Positions 12,001-21,655 of a DNA stretch of 64,000 bases are shown here, one piece after another. The notes beneath the pieces were generated by a model that was not told where the DNA came from, did not search any database, and worked only from the letters and a program-made list of their open reading frames with translations. Source of the stretch: Ascaris suum (lineage: Eukaryota > Nematoda > Chromadorea > Rhabditida > Ascarididae); NCBI GenBank assembly GCA_013433145.1, contig CM024176.1:2882349-2946348 (forward strand). The letters run 5' to 3'. Made by a program: the position numbers and the translations under genes. Positions within the stretch are counted from its first letter, which is position 1, and each line of letters opens with the position of its first letter.

Positions 12001-15000
12001 GGAAGGAATATACAAAGCTTATAATAAATTTATGGTAATTTATTCGTATATCTAAGTTAACACAAACATCGTAGAATTCATGACGCGCCGGATTTCGTCA
12101 CATTCATCGGCATTACATATTCCTTACTTCCTCCTCCTTCTTTCTGGCTTCAGCATATCACATTCTGGGTACACTGAATTCCATCCACATGTTCGCTTAA
12201 AGCTCGATTTCTAGGTGAAATAAATAAACAAATAAGCAAATAAATAAACAAAACTTTCATGAACCTCACAACAGAGATTTCCAAATGATATGATATGAGG
12301 AACGATTTAATGATAATTGGAAACAAAAGAATTTCCGCTTAGGCCAATCATATGAACACCTCGATTTATATAAAACATGATACACACATAAACAACACAA
12401 CAACGCAGGCATATAATACACCACAGCACCAAACACTCCCCTCAGCTACCAAAACATCAGCGTTGAAAGTCTCCTTCGGAAACAACTGAAATAAGTGATA
12501 TTAATATGCCCCAAAAGTCTGACATTTAAAGGAAAACGCATTTCAATCGACTGCTGTTACTTGCTTTTACAGCTTGACCAAAAACTATTTGAATTCGACG
12601 AAAATTTCCTTTTGAATGAGAACTTTGCTGTAAATGAAATCTATCCAAGATTATAAGGCATATGCGCACACATTAACGCGTATACATAAAGAGATTGCCA
12701 CTCGTACCTGAAATATTTTTGGTGCACTGACAAGACTCGCAAGCGCCGAACTTAAAGTCGCTGCAAAAATGCCCGCTGTGATTAGAGGACCCCATAAACT
12801 CTCCGCTTCCATCACCTAAAAGAAAACAATAAAACAACTTAACAATCAGCAAAACTTTGGTACTAACGAACAACATGGACGGTCGTTCGCCCTATAAACA
12901 TATGATACACGAAAATCGAAACCTTACTACGATGTCCTGAAGAGGAAGAGGACGCTTCGCTAATACCGATAAACTTGTGCGATGTAACGATATAATAACC
13001 GTTTCTGATACTGTTCCGACTTCGTCTAGGCCTTACTTTTTCCACAAGGCTCATCCCCTTTTGGGTCTTACCGAAAATTGCCTCATTTGATGCAATTCCG
13101 CCGAATAAAAAGATGACTGAGAAAATTATTCACAACTGAAATGATGATGACACTATTATAATTAGGCACAAATGTATCCTCGTAGCTACTGCTCAGTTTT
13201 TCACCTTACATAATACTTCTATACTAGGTTAAAAGTAATAGGTTTTTTTTAAAAAAACATTTTATTCGCAATGACCTGAAAGTAATTCATAAGGCCATAA
13301 GGACAAGAAGAGTTGAACACGCAATCCGGAGTGACGTATGAACCGTTAATCACCATCGGCGCTATAATTCCATCGGCGTCACGCACGCAGGTTGATCCAG
13401 TCATTACCACCACCAAAAGGTAGATCACTGTCGTCACCGCTATTGCCAATAGGGTACCCTTCGGAATCGCACGCTAAATTCATATTACTGAAGGAATATG
13501 CTTCAATAACAATTTGTAGTACAAACTGAACGAGCAAGCGAATGATTGGCAGGGACCACGACATAAGACGAAAAATGGGAGGGTTGGCGGCAGGGAAGCC
13601 AAAGAAATTCTTTACTTTCATAGGCCTTTGGTAATTACCCTCTAGGCCATTTTCCATAGTCTGCTTGTCCGCCACCTTCCATATATTTTCATTTAGCAAG
13701 ACATCGTTACATATTTATGGCCGACATAAGTAAGAAAAGATAGACGGCAGCCGAGTCCCTCAGCCAAATACTTGATATTTTATGTCGTATTTTAGATGAC
13801 TGAAAGAACTTGAGCTATCTTCAAACTTCCTTCCAGTATGAAAAAGAATAAAATAAACAACGAAGGAATCATTTCAACTGATCACGACATACAGGTGGAT
13901 CGGCAAGATCGCCACTGATATTCGCACCGGCCATAATACCCGTAGCCGCTGGGAAGTAAACAGCGAATACTGAGAAGAACGTCTCCCCATCACGAAACGA
14001 TGGCAGCAGATTTACACTCATTGTCACAACTATAATACCAATTATTTCATCCCAAATATTACAAACCATGAATCCCGAATAGATTAAGGATACACTGTTG
14101 CTGCTGATATACAGATTTCCTGATAAAATAAACAGAAGTGGCGCAATGGGAAAAAAAGCAGAAAAAAATTTTGATAAGTGAAATGGAATAGAGACATCTC
14201 ATGCATTTTTTGATTCAAAAAAAAAAAAAAAAACAACAACAGAACCTTGTTCCAAGGATGAAAAAATTGAAAAATGAAAAATTTTTCTCCTGTTTACAAC
14301 TTTTTGCAGCATAAAATCGCTTATAGCTATATCAGTTGATTATGTTCAAATTGAAAGAAGAAAATCGAGAGTATGAAAGAACAGCGAAGTAGCGTCTAGC
14401 AAATCACGCTTTAAACTATAACCATGCTGTAACCATATGAAAAATGGTAACAAATATACTTCATGAGTAATTAGATGCGTGCATTTATATGGACTCAATC
14501 TCACATTAAAGTTATACATGAAGTAATCTTTTTTTTTAAAATTTCCTGATCGGTAGCAATTAATGAGACCAAAATTCAGGAAATCGATTGACGTCTGAAG
14601 AAATTTTAGGACAGATCTCATTTCACAGAAAAAAATCACCTGAAGCTCTCAAAGACAGCAACATTAACTCAAGATTGCTCAACAAGAAATTTCGATCGAC
14701 CTTTTTTTAAATCAGTTCTTTATAACGGGATAACTGGCACTTTTTTTAAATCAGTTCTCTATCAAGATCGTTTGAATTATTTCGATAAGCGCAAAAGTTT
14801 ACAACTATATCCGGTGAGACCGCGTAATCTCTGTTCGTCATTGATCGGGAAAAACGAGCCAACCATATAATTCGCAATTGATAACGTTAATATCACAAGA
14901 AGACCGATTTGCATTTTACTCTCGAATCGAGTGCCCACAAAAACGATTGCCATTAATACCGTACATGTTACTGAATGAATCATATTTATTATTGAAAAAA

Positions 15001-18000
15001 TCTTTCGAGTAAAAAAAAACCAGCAAATCTCACCTTAATCTTATAAAATCGAAATCTTTTACCCGCTAGCGAGTTCCTATGTGACAGTATAACGGCTACA
15101 GCTCAAAATTCTGCGCTTATAAGATTTATGCGCTTATTCGACATCGGTAAATAACTAGTTTTTCGAAAAGAGCGATTATTACAATATTATGGTCCAAGGA
15201 ATGTAAAATAAAAAGTTCGTATCGAGGTCATCTAGGTCAAACTTGGACTGCATTCATTTCGATGAGATTAGCCAATCCTCATTCAAACTCTAGAAATTTA
15301 CAATAGCGAAATTTCATGCTTAAATGATACTATTGCATTCACACGAGACTGGAAAAAATTGTCAAATGAAGTATCTATGAAAACTATTACTCACATACTA
15401 AATTTTGTTGTTTCTTAAAGCTGGTGCCTATACAGAAGGCGACAATAGATGAAAGAAAGGATCACGCTAGACTTGCGATCTCCGAGAGGTAGATTCCATT
15501 GTTTGCCAACTGCTTCATGCATTCTGTGCACTTTCTATTCATTTATTCTGAGAGCATTTATAGAAAAGATGAAGAATCTTCCAAATAAAAAAATTCTTTA
15601 GCAGTTGTCAGTTATATTACTCTTAACTCTTGGAACAATTTCAAACCTTCTAACGAGTCAAGGCCAATCCCAAAAATTTTTGTACAATATGAAATAGAGC
15701 TGAGATTCAAAGTAAACGATTTCGCGCTCAACTTAATAGAATAAATCAATGCAAATATATAAATATTTATTCAGTAGAACTAGAAATTAAAAAAAAAATG
15801 ATCAAAAATTCACAGAATTAGGACTACGGAAAGTATTTATAATAAAATTCTTTATTAAATAAGAATTTTAAAAAAAGCGCTTTATCCACAGTTCCAGAAT
15901 TTCAGACCACCATAGTACTAAACGATATCCCAAAATCAATCGCTCAATTTTGCAGATGCGTTGCTCTCCCCGTTATGAAGTTTGAAAAACTTGGTACTTA
16001 AGTGTAGTTCGGCAGATTTTATTCTATATTCACTGCATAAAAAATAAACAGTATTCATATTTTTCTGCACATCGCTCCTTTTACCATTTCCTTCTTTTGT
16101 GTTCACTTCCATCAAAGATACCATGAAATTCTTCTCAGTTTAGCCACGCAAAACTCATCTCACAATATACGAATTGAGATTGCATAGATGACTTCCATCC
16201 AACTTTAGTAAGCGAAAATAATTTCCAAACATGAGCATCAAACGAAATAATGTGCTTTAATGCCCTTTGCTACAGCCCCCTCCCTTCTTTTTCAAAAAGA
16301 AAAAAATTGCTGCCGTTAAAAAAATCGGTAATAAAACCGCTCAGATTCTTCCCCTTATGTTAATATTTAAAATAAGGGATAGACATCATTACGAGCAACT
16401 TTTAATTGCATAAAGTATAAGAGAACGTACTCAATCCGATAATTCGTACATCGTTCATACCGCCGTCGATAATAGCGAAATCATTCTCTCTTAACAGATC
16501 TCGCACTGTTTCCGCAAAACCGACAATGTACATCGCCGCACCGACTGCATTTGCAACTGAGAAAATTAATCCAATTGAACCACCGAATTCGGGACCCAAT
16601 GATCGACTGATCTGAAAAAAGTTTCCGTACCAGAAGGAGTTTCCTTACTATTACTGCTACGAACTTGTATTGAATCACAAGACGAATTGCAAATCTCGTG
16701 TGAAATATTAAACTGCGCTGCTCTACTTTCGAATCAAATTGCAAAATAAACATTGTCGAAGTTAATTAATTTTGATGTCTCTCTGTATGTAACATAATCG
16801 CTTATTTCTCCTGGCTATGGACGAAAACAACTCGAGGATTTCGGCCGGGAATTTCAAACGATGATGAGCAAGCACCGTGACGGATATCATAAAACCGAAC
16901 CTACATCGGCATCAGGATTCAAGAAACGCAAGAATGGGTGAGAAGAGAGCAAGTTCAATGAATTAGCTTTCGTTTCCAATTCGTTTAGAGTGAAAAACAG
17001 CACCGAAATCATTTGACGAGATAAGATCGATATCTGTCCTCTTGCACCGCAACATTATTCACTGATAGGAGTTGATAACGGGTAAGACAGCTACCAAAAA
17101 AAAACATTAGGGAAATGATCCTCCATCTTTTTTTTGGATAAGTTGGACTGATAAAAACATTTTTCTTGCATTAATAAGGACTCGATTCGATTTGTTCTTC
17201 GTAAACTGACGATTCAATTTGTGCTTAAGCATCATCGAAGTACACCTTTATTTTTTTCCCTTATTCCTCTTCTTCCTTCACCTTCATACTCGCCTTCCCA
17301 TTCCATCCCTTCCCAATGTTAAACAGATGCTGCCTGAGGAAACGAGAAATAGCCATACTATATGAATTATAAATCCGAAAATACCAATAAATACAGATAA
17401 TAAGGAAATAAAAAGAATATGCATTAAAAAAACAACAGAAAAAGTATAAACTTACAAGGAAGTAAGCACCACCTCCTTTAACGTCCCCATTTGTGCAAAT
17501 TGCACACGTTGAAATTGCAGTTATCGACGTAACCAATGAGGCAAGTAATACAACCATCGAACCTAATGCTGTAAAATCAAACACGGGTTTTTTCTGGGAA
17601 AATGATAAGACGTCTTGTATGCACATATATCACTTGGATGAAATATAGCCGATGAGAAAGTTTATTTCCATGTGAAAAGAAAAGTGCTGGAGATATAGAA
17701 CGATATCTTCCGTTTAAAAAAAGTCTGCGAATTGTCGCTATTTTACTCTCGTTTGTAGAACTATCCTGACCTAAAAGCTCGAATTCATCCTTTTAATTAG
17801 TCCTATGAAATTCTCGATATTTTACTAGATATGATTATATGATTATCACCGATATTCAATCGCTCTCTCTGTCTCAAAAAAAAAAACAGCGAAAATAAAC
17901 AGTTGGTGCAATATATATGTCATTAGGTAGTTGAAAAAGAACCACGCAAAACGAAAAGATATCGTAACAAAATTGTATCATGTGAAATGATTTAAAAAAC

Positions 18001-21000
18001 CACATAAGACCATTACTTCGAGTTGTTCACTATCGAAAGAAAATACGAGTAAAAATATGAACTAGTGAAAGATTCAAAGCAATAAAGCAACCGAATATAT
18101 TTATTAAAAAAAGGAATAAAATTAAAGAATAATTAAATATGTATCCTCATTATATTTAGTGGATCATATAAGAGGCATAAGAAAAAAAACCGAGAGGAAA
18201 ATATATCGACATACCGATTCCAGCTTGTCCAGCCACCCAACTGACCCTCAAATAGAGCATAACACCGAAGATGTTGAGCAGACAACGAACAAATACACCT
18301 TGTATCCAACCAAATTTTGTACGAGGCGTCGTTGCTGGTGGTTGAAATTTTTCAAGCTTTGCAATTTGTCCATCGAAAATTTCTTCCGCTTCATTCTGCA
18401 AAATGATCGACATTTCTAACACTTCAGAAATACGACAAAAAAAATTTTTTTTTTAAAGAAAGCTTAAGGATAGAAAATTATATAATACGAGCGTTTTTAA
18501 TCACGATGACGAAAAATTATAATCATAGCGTTTAAATATTCACTTTAAATCCTTAAATAATAATTTAAAAATCATGCATAGCGAAAAAATTCTTAAATAA
18601 AAAATTCATTCATTTGTTAGGCAATTCAATAATGAAGATTTGATCATGAACCGATTGCATTTGCTCGAAGCAGATAGCTGACAATAAGATGAAAAAATTT
18701 TCTCAACAACCGGAAATTATAATTGCAATTTCGACTATAGTCAAAAAGTTAGGAAGTATGAAGGAAAAAAAAAGATCAAAAAGAAGGCATATTTCTTCGA
18801 CTTTATATTCTATCCTTCTCCATTCCAAACTAAACATCGATATACACCATCAAAATAACAATTCGAATGGCTTGTTGTGATTACTTTTTGAATCAACGTT
18901 AATTACTCATCTCGAAAGCATTAACGAATAAAAGTGAACCAAGTGGGGGCAATACTGAAAGGAAAAAACTTGCTCCCATGTATGCAATCGATTACTTTAA
19001 TGTACTTTAAAGTAAATCATCTACCTAATAAGCAACACAGAGAATGGTCTAGAAATAATATTGGCAAACTGGAATATTTTAAAAGAGCGAAATATAAATG
19101 ATTGCAACCTTAAATTCCTCGATGCCAATCATCGTCTCGGAGTGTTTTTCACCATGAATCAATTGGTTCATTGATGGTCGCGAGTTTATACGAACTCCTT
19201 GATCAATCGAATTCCGATAGAAGTCGATAATTGGGGGATGCTCTAATGTCCTCATATACCTGTATCAGAGAAATAAGTAAGACTTAAAAAAACTCCTCAT
19301 ATGTGAAGTTGTTCTGAAATGAATAAACTATTTTGATTGCAATTGTCCAACATTTCGTGCTGAACTCACTAAAAAAACCGATGGATGCTGGAGTAAATAG
19401 AAAACGAGTGGATAGAAGAGCTAGAGGAAATTGATAACATATAAATTCATATAGTAGAACTTTAGCCATCACATATGTTCACAAAATCACACAAAAGCTA
19501 TAAAAAAAAAGAAAAAAAAATCGCTGAATTATCGAGAGCGCTATCAGCTGTTCAATTGAAAAAACACGGATACGGAAAACAGTCCTATAAATGATGCTGG
19601 ATCGATCTCAAGCTTCCTGAAGCTCGAGCTCTGAATCCTTCAATGTCATTTGAGGAGCACTGTTTTTGCAATAAACTGTTTCTGAATGTTTCTAGAAAAG
19701 CTATTACGTTCCCTCCTTATTAACGTTTCGTAAAAGTTTGAGCAGCAAAAACACGGAGTAGAAAGACGGCTACCAGCACTTCAGCATCTTAGTTGTAACG
19801 CACCAAATCAACAGAATTAGTGAACACTTCACACTGTTCCCACAATGCTGAGAGAAGGAACGAAGGATATAGTCCTATAGATATTGCACGCTCTCAGATA
19901 CAGGTGACTCTCCAATGAAACGACCGAAGGAAATCCTCGAAGTGAAATCCAAAAAAACTCCTCTCTCATAATTACATACATAAAACACTAAGCAAAGCAT
20001 TAAGCAATGATATGCTGGTAAAGAGAGAAAGAGTCAGTAAACATACCTCCAGCTCTTCATGTTATATGTGGCGTTGTTGTCCTTGTCGACTGGTGTGGAT
20101 GCGTCGTTTTCCTGTGTGGTTTCGTTACCAACTGAAAAATGCACCGTTCTATTCGCGGCCGAAGTATCATCGGAGACTGTCGTCGAATCTTTCCGATCTG
20201 GTGGCTTATCCATATACCAATCCTCACGATCATTGCCACTTGATATCTTCTCAGATGCTGAGTTCCTTCCAAATACCTGAACTCAGTGATTTTGGAAATT
20301 GATGCAATTAGCTAGGTCGAACATGGAGGAGAGAGGGAGAAGTCGAGAAGTGGATTTCCGCTGCCTCTTGCCCTTCCTTCATTTCTACTCCATCCCACTC
20401 TAAGCATGCGTCTATTCAGTGTGTATATAATGTCTAAATCGGAAATGCATCACTCTTCTGGCTAAAAAAAATGTGTTTGCAATATGGTGCAGTTAGGTTT
20501 AAGAGTAAAGTGAGTGAAATCTGTGAAATCTATAAAAATATAACAAACCTCATACACCCTGGTACCTCCCAATTTCATTTTTCACGATGGCATTGTTGCA
20601 GAACAAATGTCCACAATCTAACTAAGGTAATAATTAATGCATGGTTCTCTTGATGTTATTTCATTGCGAGAATATGAAAAAAGCAGCAACTTGCTTTTAT
20701 TTTGTTTGTCAGTTATCATTGCTTCCTAAAGCTCCAAATATATTCCACTTCCATTGGTGAATATTAGACTTAATTTCACTCGTAGGCATCTCTTTAAGGC
20801 AATCCATTCAGGAGTTTTATCACTCATACTTTTCACCACTATATTTTTGAGAACCATATGTTTTGCATCGACGCAACCTTTTTAGTGCTTAGATGATCGA
20901 AGATAAATGATGTATTCTCAACTTCCACTACAATTTAATGTCAGATGTCTGAGTATGACAGCGTGAAATTATTTAAGTAAACTTTCCGGTATATTAACTT

Positions 21001-21596
21001 ACGAAGTTATAAAATACTCAAGAAAGCTGAACAAATTCGAGATCAAATCAGTGAATGCAACAAATTTATTATTTCGAGCAAAAAAGTTATTGCCATATTG
21101 TGCGTAATATTTTACCATGTGCATGATAATCATATTTACATACGAGTATAATTTATTTATCACATTTGCATACGAATATCAAATGTATCTATCACACTTG
21201 CGTTCGAACACTATGCACTTGCATGGGGCACTCTCAATGGTTTCCATTGTCTTTCACACGCTCTAAAGTGATCATTAAAATTGATAGCGAATACCTGAAA
21301 GTGCGGTTCATTGCAGGGTGAAGTAAAGTAAAGTTGTGGCCAAAGTCAGAACGATAATACCATAAATAAGACCGGAAGGGATTGGAGTTTATTGTAAAAT
21401 TCACCTGAAAACGCCCAGTTGCACTGGTCTTTCGCTCAATTGAAGATTCCATAGCTGGAGCACCTTGCGGCGATTCCCGGCTACTCTTGTTGGTGGATTG
21501 ATCGACAACGACTGTTGATGAGGTCGGGTGCTCCTCCATAAAACCAACATCGCCCGATTTTGAAACCTGGAATCGGCTGGTCGAAAATTTCCGCAT
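1..21596 (-). CDS. nkcc-1: NKCC-type Na-K-2Cl cotransporter (SLC12 family), 21 exons visible, 3' end beyond base 1
   Basis: Electroneutral plasma-membrane symporter that couples Na+, K+ and Cl- uptake; it sets cell volume and intracellular chloride. Exons (high to low): 21596-21405, 20276-20047, 19259-19109, 18395-18215, 17568-17456, 16611-16431, 14970-14803, 14029-13893, 13473-13276, 12815-12708, 11916-11793, 10920-10819, 9848-9693, 9440-9229, 8682-8539, 7655-7540, 6419-6270, 4081-4023, 3400-3297, 1153-1027, 52-<1. All introns are GT..AG and phase is kept over about 1001 codons. Family blocks seen include [54 protein letters not shown] and [10 protein letters not shown]. Tyr317, Pro432/Thr435 and Ser539/Ser540 match residues known to bind K+ and Na+ in vertebrate NKCC1, which favours NKCC over a KCC. 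The final C-terminal block is off the window (human NKCC1 is 1212 aa). Introns run from 252 to 2188 bp. Confidence 0.95.
1027..1153 (-). CDS. nkcc-1: nkcc-1 exon 20 (residues 943-984): end of hinge
   Basis: Begins [13 protein letters not shown], continuing the acidic linker, then [11 protein letters not shown], which resembles the GPIVPLNVAD motif preceding the last conserved NKCC block. Acceptor CTGATTCAG, donor TTTC|GTGAGA, ending in phase 1 as exon 21 requires. Confidence 0.75.
1622..1650. repeat. Homopolymer of 29 C
   Basis: An uninterrupted C run directly left of the fold-back element. Its true length may be an assembly estimate. Confidence 0.9.
1820..2142. repeat. Left inner arm of the fold-back element; LTR/U3-like
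   Basis: Pairs with 2190-2512. It contains a direct repeat of about 32 bp (starting at 1988 and 2060, core CAAATGTGAAMATCTGGCAC) and a TATA-like TATATAAG at 2101-2108, directed rightward. Such repeats upstream of a TATA box suggest the U3 part of an LTR; this is inference. Confidence 0.7.
2190..2512. repeat. Right inner arm of the fold-back element; LTR/U3-like
   Basis: Reverse complement of 1820-2142 with five differences. Its TATA-like box is TATATAAT, directed leftward. On the minus strand it directly follows the Pao coding remnant, as a 3' LTR would after deletion of the rest of the integrase. Confidence 0.7.
2516..2982 (-). pseudogene. BEL/Pao polyprotein fragment: integrase zinc-binding region, broken
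   Basis: Read on the minus strand, this frame carries [10 protein letters not shown], then LWRFSGRL, then [20 protein letters not shown] and a TLTKFRER end, the pattern of the BEL/Pao segment between the RNase H and integrase core domains (H2C2-type zinc finger with its conserved His pair). In-frame TAG codons interrupt it just before YQQRPEE and at the Tyr of the usual YWI motif, and a TGA lies near 2970. Coding similarity stops near 2516, where the U3-like arm begins. It cannot encode a working protein and only a small part of the element remains. Confidence 0.75.
3297..3400 (-). CDS. nkcc-1: nkcc-1 exon 19 (residues 908-942): acidic hinge segment
   Basis: Encodes a Ser-rich start followed by [20 protein letters not shown] and further acidic residues. 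No family match is expected here, because the corresponding vertebrate linker is also variable and charged. Acceptor ATGTTACAG, donor GAG|GTGAGT, ending in phase 0. Confidence 0.8.
4023..4081 (-). CDS. nkcc-1: nkcc-1 exon 18 (residues 888-907): variable hinge
   Basis: A 59-base exon ([19 protein letters not shown]) lying in the position of the non-conserved linker between the two C-terminal subdomains of vertebrate NKCC1. Identification rests on good splice sites (ATTTTCAG; GTGT|GTAAGT) and exact phase agreement with exons 17 and 19, not on similarity. Confidence 0.8.
4082..6269 (-). other. nkcc-1 intron 17 (2188 bp), no exon recognised
   Basis: Largest intron of the gene. Short open frames on both strands around 4700-5750 show no family features. 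It contains two neat hairpins: 5530-5552 (nine-base stem GTGGTTTC.. with its complement) and 5863-5895 (eleven-base stem GGAACCAGACG / CGTCTGGTTCC). It also holds a pyrimidine-rich run near 5145-5190. Confidence 0.6.
6270..6419 (-). CDS. nkcc-1: nkcc-1 exon 17 (residues 838-887): C-terminal domain
   Basis: [20 protein letters not shown] matches vertebrate DAFDIQYGVVVIRLKEGLD. A less conserved segment ending TQPVPSKD leads into the variable hinge. Acceptor TTCTTATAG, donor ATAG|GTATAT; the split Ser codon is completed by exon 18. Confidence 0.92.
7540..7655 (-). CDS. nkcc-1: nkcc-1 exon 16 (residues 800-837): C-terminal domain
   Basis: [20 protein letters not shown] matches the AAGLGRMKPNTLVLGFK block of vertebrate NKCC. 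It is followed by an acidic helix ending NDYFGVI. Acceptor GTTTTCAG, donor TTCA|GTGAGT, ending two bases into a Gln codon. Confidence 0.94.
8539..8682 (-). CDS. nkcc-1: nkcc-1 exon 15 (residues 752-799): C-terminal domain
   Basis: Encodes the stretch ending [16 protein letters not shown] and [10 protein letters not shown], matching vertebrate RWLIKNKMKAFYAPV...LREGAQYLMQ. The leading segment ([10 protein letters not shown]) is more divergent. Acceptor AACTTTTCAG, donor CAA|GTGAGT, both phase 0. Confidence 0.94.
9229..9440 (-). CDS. nkcc-1: nkcc-1 exon 14 (residues 681-751): C-terminal domain, first part
   Basis: Begins with the hallmark [10 protein letters not shown] at the start of the SLC12 C-terminal domain, then [16 protein letters not shown] and [20 protein letters not shown], the first Rossmann-like strand/helix elements. 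The largest visible exon apart from exon 2. Donor CCG|GTATGT, phase 0. Confidence 0.95.
9693..9848 (-). CDS. nkcc-1: nkcc-1 exon 13 (residues 629-680): TM11-TM12
   Basis: [20 protein letters not shown] starts TM11, and [20 protein letters not shown] forms TM12 before HRKP, the exit to the cytosolic C-terminal domain. Acceptor TTACTTTCAG, donor CCCG|GTTAGT. Confidence 0.95.
10819..10920 (-). CDS. nkcc-1: nkcc-1 exon 12 (residues 595-628): TM10
   Basis: A short 102-base exon encoding [20 protein letters not shown] followed by [13 protein letters not shown], the conserved TM10 block of SLC12 cotransporters. Acceptor AAAATTCAG, donor CTG|GTAAGC; phases match exons 11 and 13 exactly. Confidence 0.95.
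11793..11916 (-). CDS. nkcc-1: nkcc-1 exon 11 (residues 554-594): TM9
   Basis: [20 protein letters not shown] is the conserved loop after TM8. [18 protein letters not shown] forms TM9. The last base is the first of the Gly codon completed by exon 12. Acceptor AAATTTCAG, donor TCG|GTGGGT. Confidence 0.95.
12708..12815 (-). CDS. nkcc-1: nkcc-1 exon 10 (residues 518-553): TM8
   Basis: Encodes [20 protein letters not shown] then VSAPKIFQ. Ala536 and Ser539/Ser540 correspond to the Na+-coordinating residues of vertebrate NKCC1, supporting a Na+-coupled transporter. Acceptor TTCTTTTAG, donor CAG|GTACGA, both phase 0. Confidence 0.95.
13276..13473 (-). CDS. nkcc-1: nkcc-1 exon 9 (residues 452-517): TM7 and large glycosylated loop
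   Basis: [12 protein letters not shown] opens TM7. The extracellular loop follows with two N-glycosylation sequons (Asn494-Gly-Ser and Asn505-Ser-Ser), two cysteines (502, 508), and PYGLMNYFQ, equal to the CSYGLMNNFQ block of vertebrates. The donor must be CAG|GTCATT, which is off consensus; no better GT lies before the next in-frame stop. Confidence 0.93.
13893..14029 (-). CDS. nkcc-1: nkcc-1 exon 8 (residues 406-451): TM6
   Basis: After the loop segment [14 protein letters not shown] comes TM6 ([20 protein letters not shown]) and GDLADPP, the most conserved SLC12 signature. Pro432 and Thr435 match K+-site residues of vertebrate NKCC1. Donor CCT|GTATGT, phase 0. Confidence 0.95.
14803..14970 (-). 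CDS. nkcc-1: nkcc-1 exon 7 (residues 350-405): TM4-TM5
   Basis: Completes TM4 ([13 protein letters not shown]), then ESKMQ and TM5 ([20 protein letters not shown]), ending with LRGLTGYS before the TM5-TM6 loop. Acceptor ATTCATTCAG, donor AGTT|GTAAAC. Confidence 0.94.
14971..16430 (-). other. nkcc-1 intron 6 (1460 bp)
   Basis: A+T-rich intronic sequence between the TM3 and TM5 exons. I see no coding exon, repeat family or RNA gene in it. Confidence 0.6.
16431..16611 (-). CDS. nkcc-1: nkcc-1 exon 6 (residues 290-349): TM3 and start of TM4
   Basis: [11 protein letters not shown] leads into TM3 ([23 protein letters not shown]). Tyr317 in AMYIVGFAE corresponds to the K+-coordinating Tyr of vertebrate NKCC1. 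NDVRIIGL begins TM4. Acceptor TTTTTTCAG, donor TTGA|GTACGT. Confidence 0.95.
17456..17568 (-). CDS. nkcc-1: nkcc-1 exon 5 (residues 252-289): TM2
   Basis: Encodes [20 protein letters not shown] followed by [17 protein letters not shown], the TM2 helix and the highly conserved glycine-rich SLC12 loop leading to TM3. Acceptor ATTTTACAG, donor CTT|GTAAGT. Confidence 0.95.
18215..18395 (-). CDS. nkcc-1: nkcc-1 exon 4 (residues 192-251): start of membrane domain, TM1
   Basis: An acidic lead-in (NEAEEIFDG) and a basic linker precede [18 protein letters not shown] and [15 protein letters not shown], the SLC12 entry block and first transmembrane helix, including its unwound ion-binding stretch. Acceptor TTTTGCAG, donor TCG|GTATGT, ending in phase 1. 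Confidence 0.95.
19109..19259 (-). CDS. nkcc-1: nkcc-1 exon 3 (residues 141-191): regulatory threonine segment
   Basis: Encodes [15 protein letters not shown], which aligns with the YYLRTFGHNT...IDHYR phospho-regulatory segment of vertebrate NKCC1. Thr145 matches the first kinase-target Thr; the second Thr (HNT) is replaced by Pro. A following [10 protein letters not shown] matches the RPSLAEL region before the membrane domain. The donor reads AAG|GTTGCA, valid but off consensus. Confidence 0.88.
20047..20276 (-). CDS. nkcc-1: nkcc-1 exon 2 (residues 65-141): variable N-terminal tail
   Basis: Acceptor TTCAG at 20277-20278, donor GAG|GTATGT. Encodes a hydrophilic Ser/Thr/Asp/Asn-rich stretch with no conserved domain, as expected for the disordered NKCC N-terminus. 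Its first codon (Val65) completes the second RFQV docking motif. It ends two bases into the Arg141 codon, matching the phase of exon 3. Confidence 0.85.
20277..21404 (-). other. nkcc-1 intron 1 (1128 bp) with a three-unit minisatellite
   Basis: First intron, between the two exons that share the second RFQV motif. It holds three diverged copies of a 30-32 bp unit starting at 21129, 21159 and 21191 (each near ATCAYAYTTGCATACGAATA). No other feature recognised. Confidence 0.6.
21405..21596 (-). CDS. nkcc-1: nkcc-1 exon 1 (residues 1-64): cytosolic N-terminus with RFQV motifs
   Basis: The ATG at 21596 is preceded in frame by a TGA ten codons upstream, so it is the best start unless an upstream exon is spliced in. 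The exon encodes a Ser/Thr-rich tail beginning [17 protein letters not shown] at residues 8-11 fits the RFx[VI] docking motif for SPAK/OSR1 (GCK-3 in C. elegans) kinases. A second motif starts at residues 62-64 (RFQ) and is completed by the first codon of exon 2. The donor is CAG|GTGAAT, phase 0. Start choice is the least certain point. Confidence 0.8.
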
Positions 21597-21655
21597 TCTC
21601 TTTCTAGCCAGACCACAGCGTAGTCAGGCTTCTTCTCTTGTCGCTCTAGCAACCC

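Noticed and set aside
13379..13699. A 106-codon minus-strand open frame overlapping nkcc-1 exon 9
   Set aside because: It runs in a different frame from the exon, crosses its acceptor, and has no SLC12 similarity. Exons 8 and 9 join perfectly without it.
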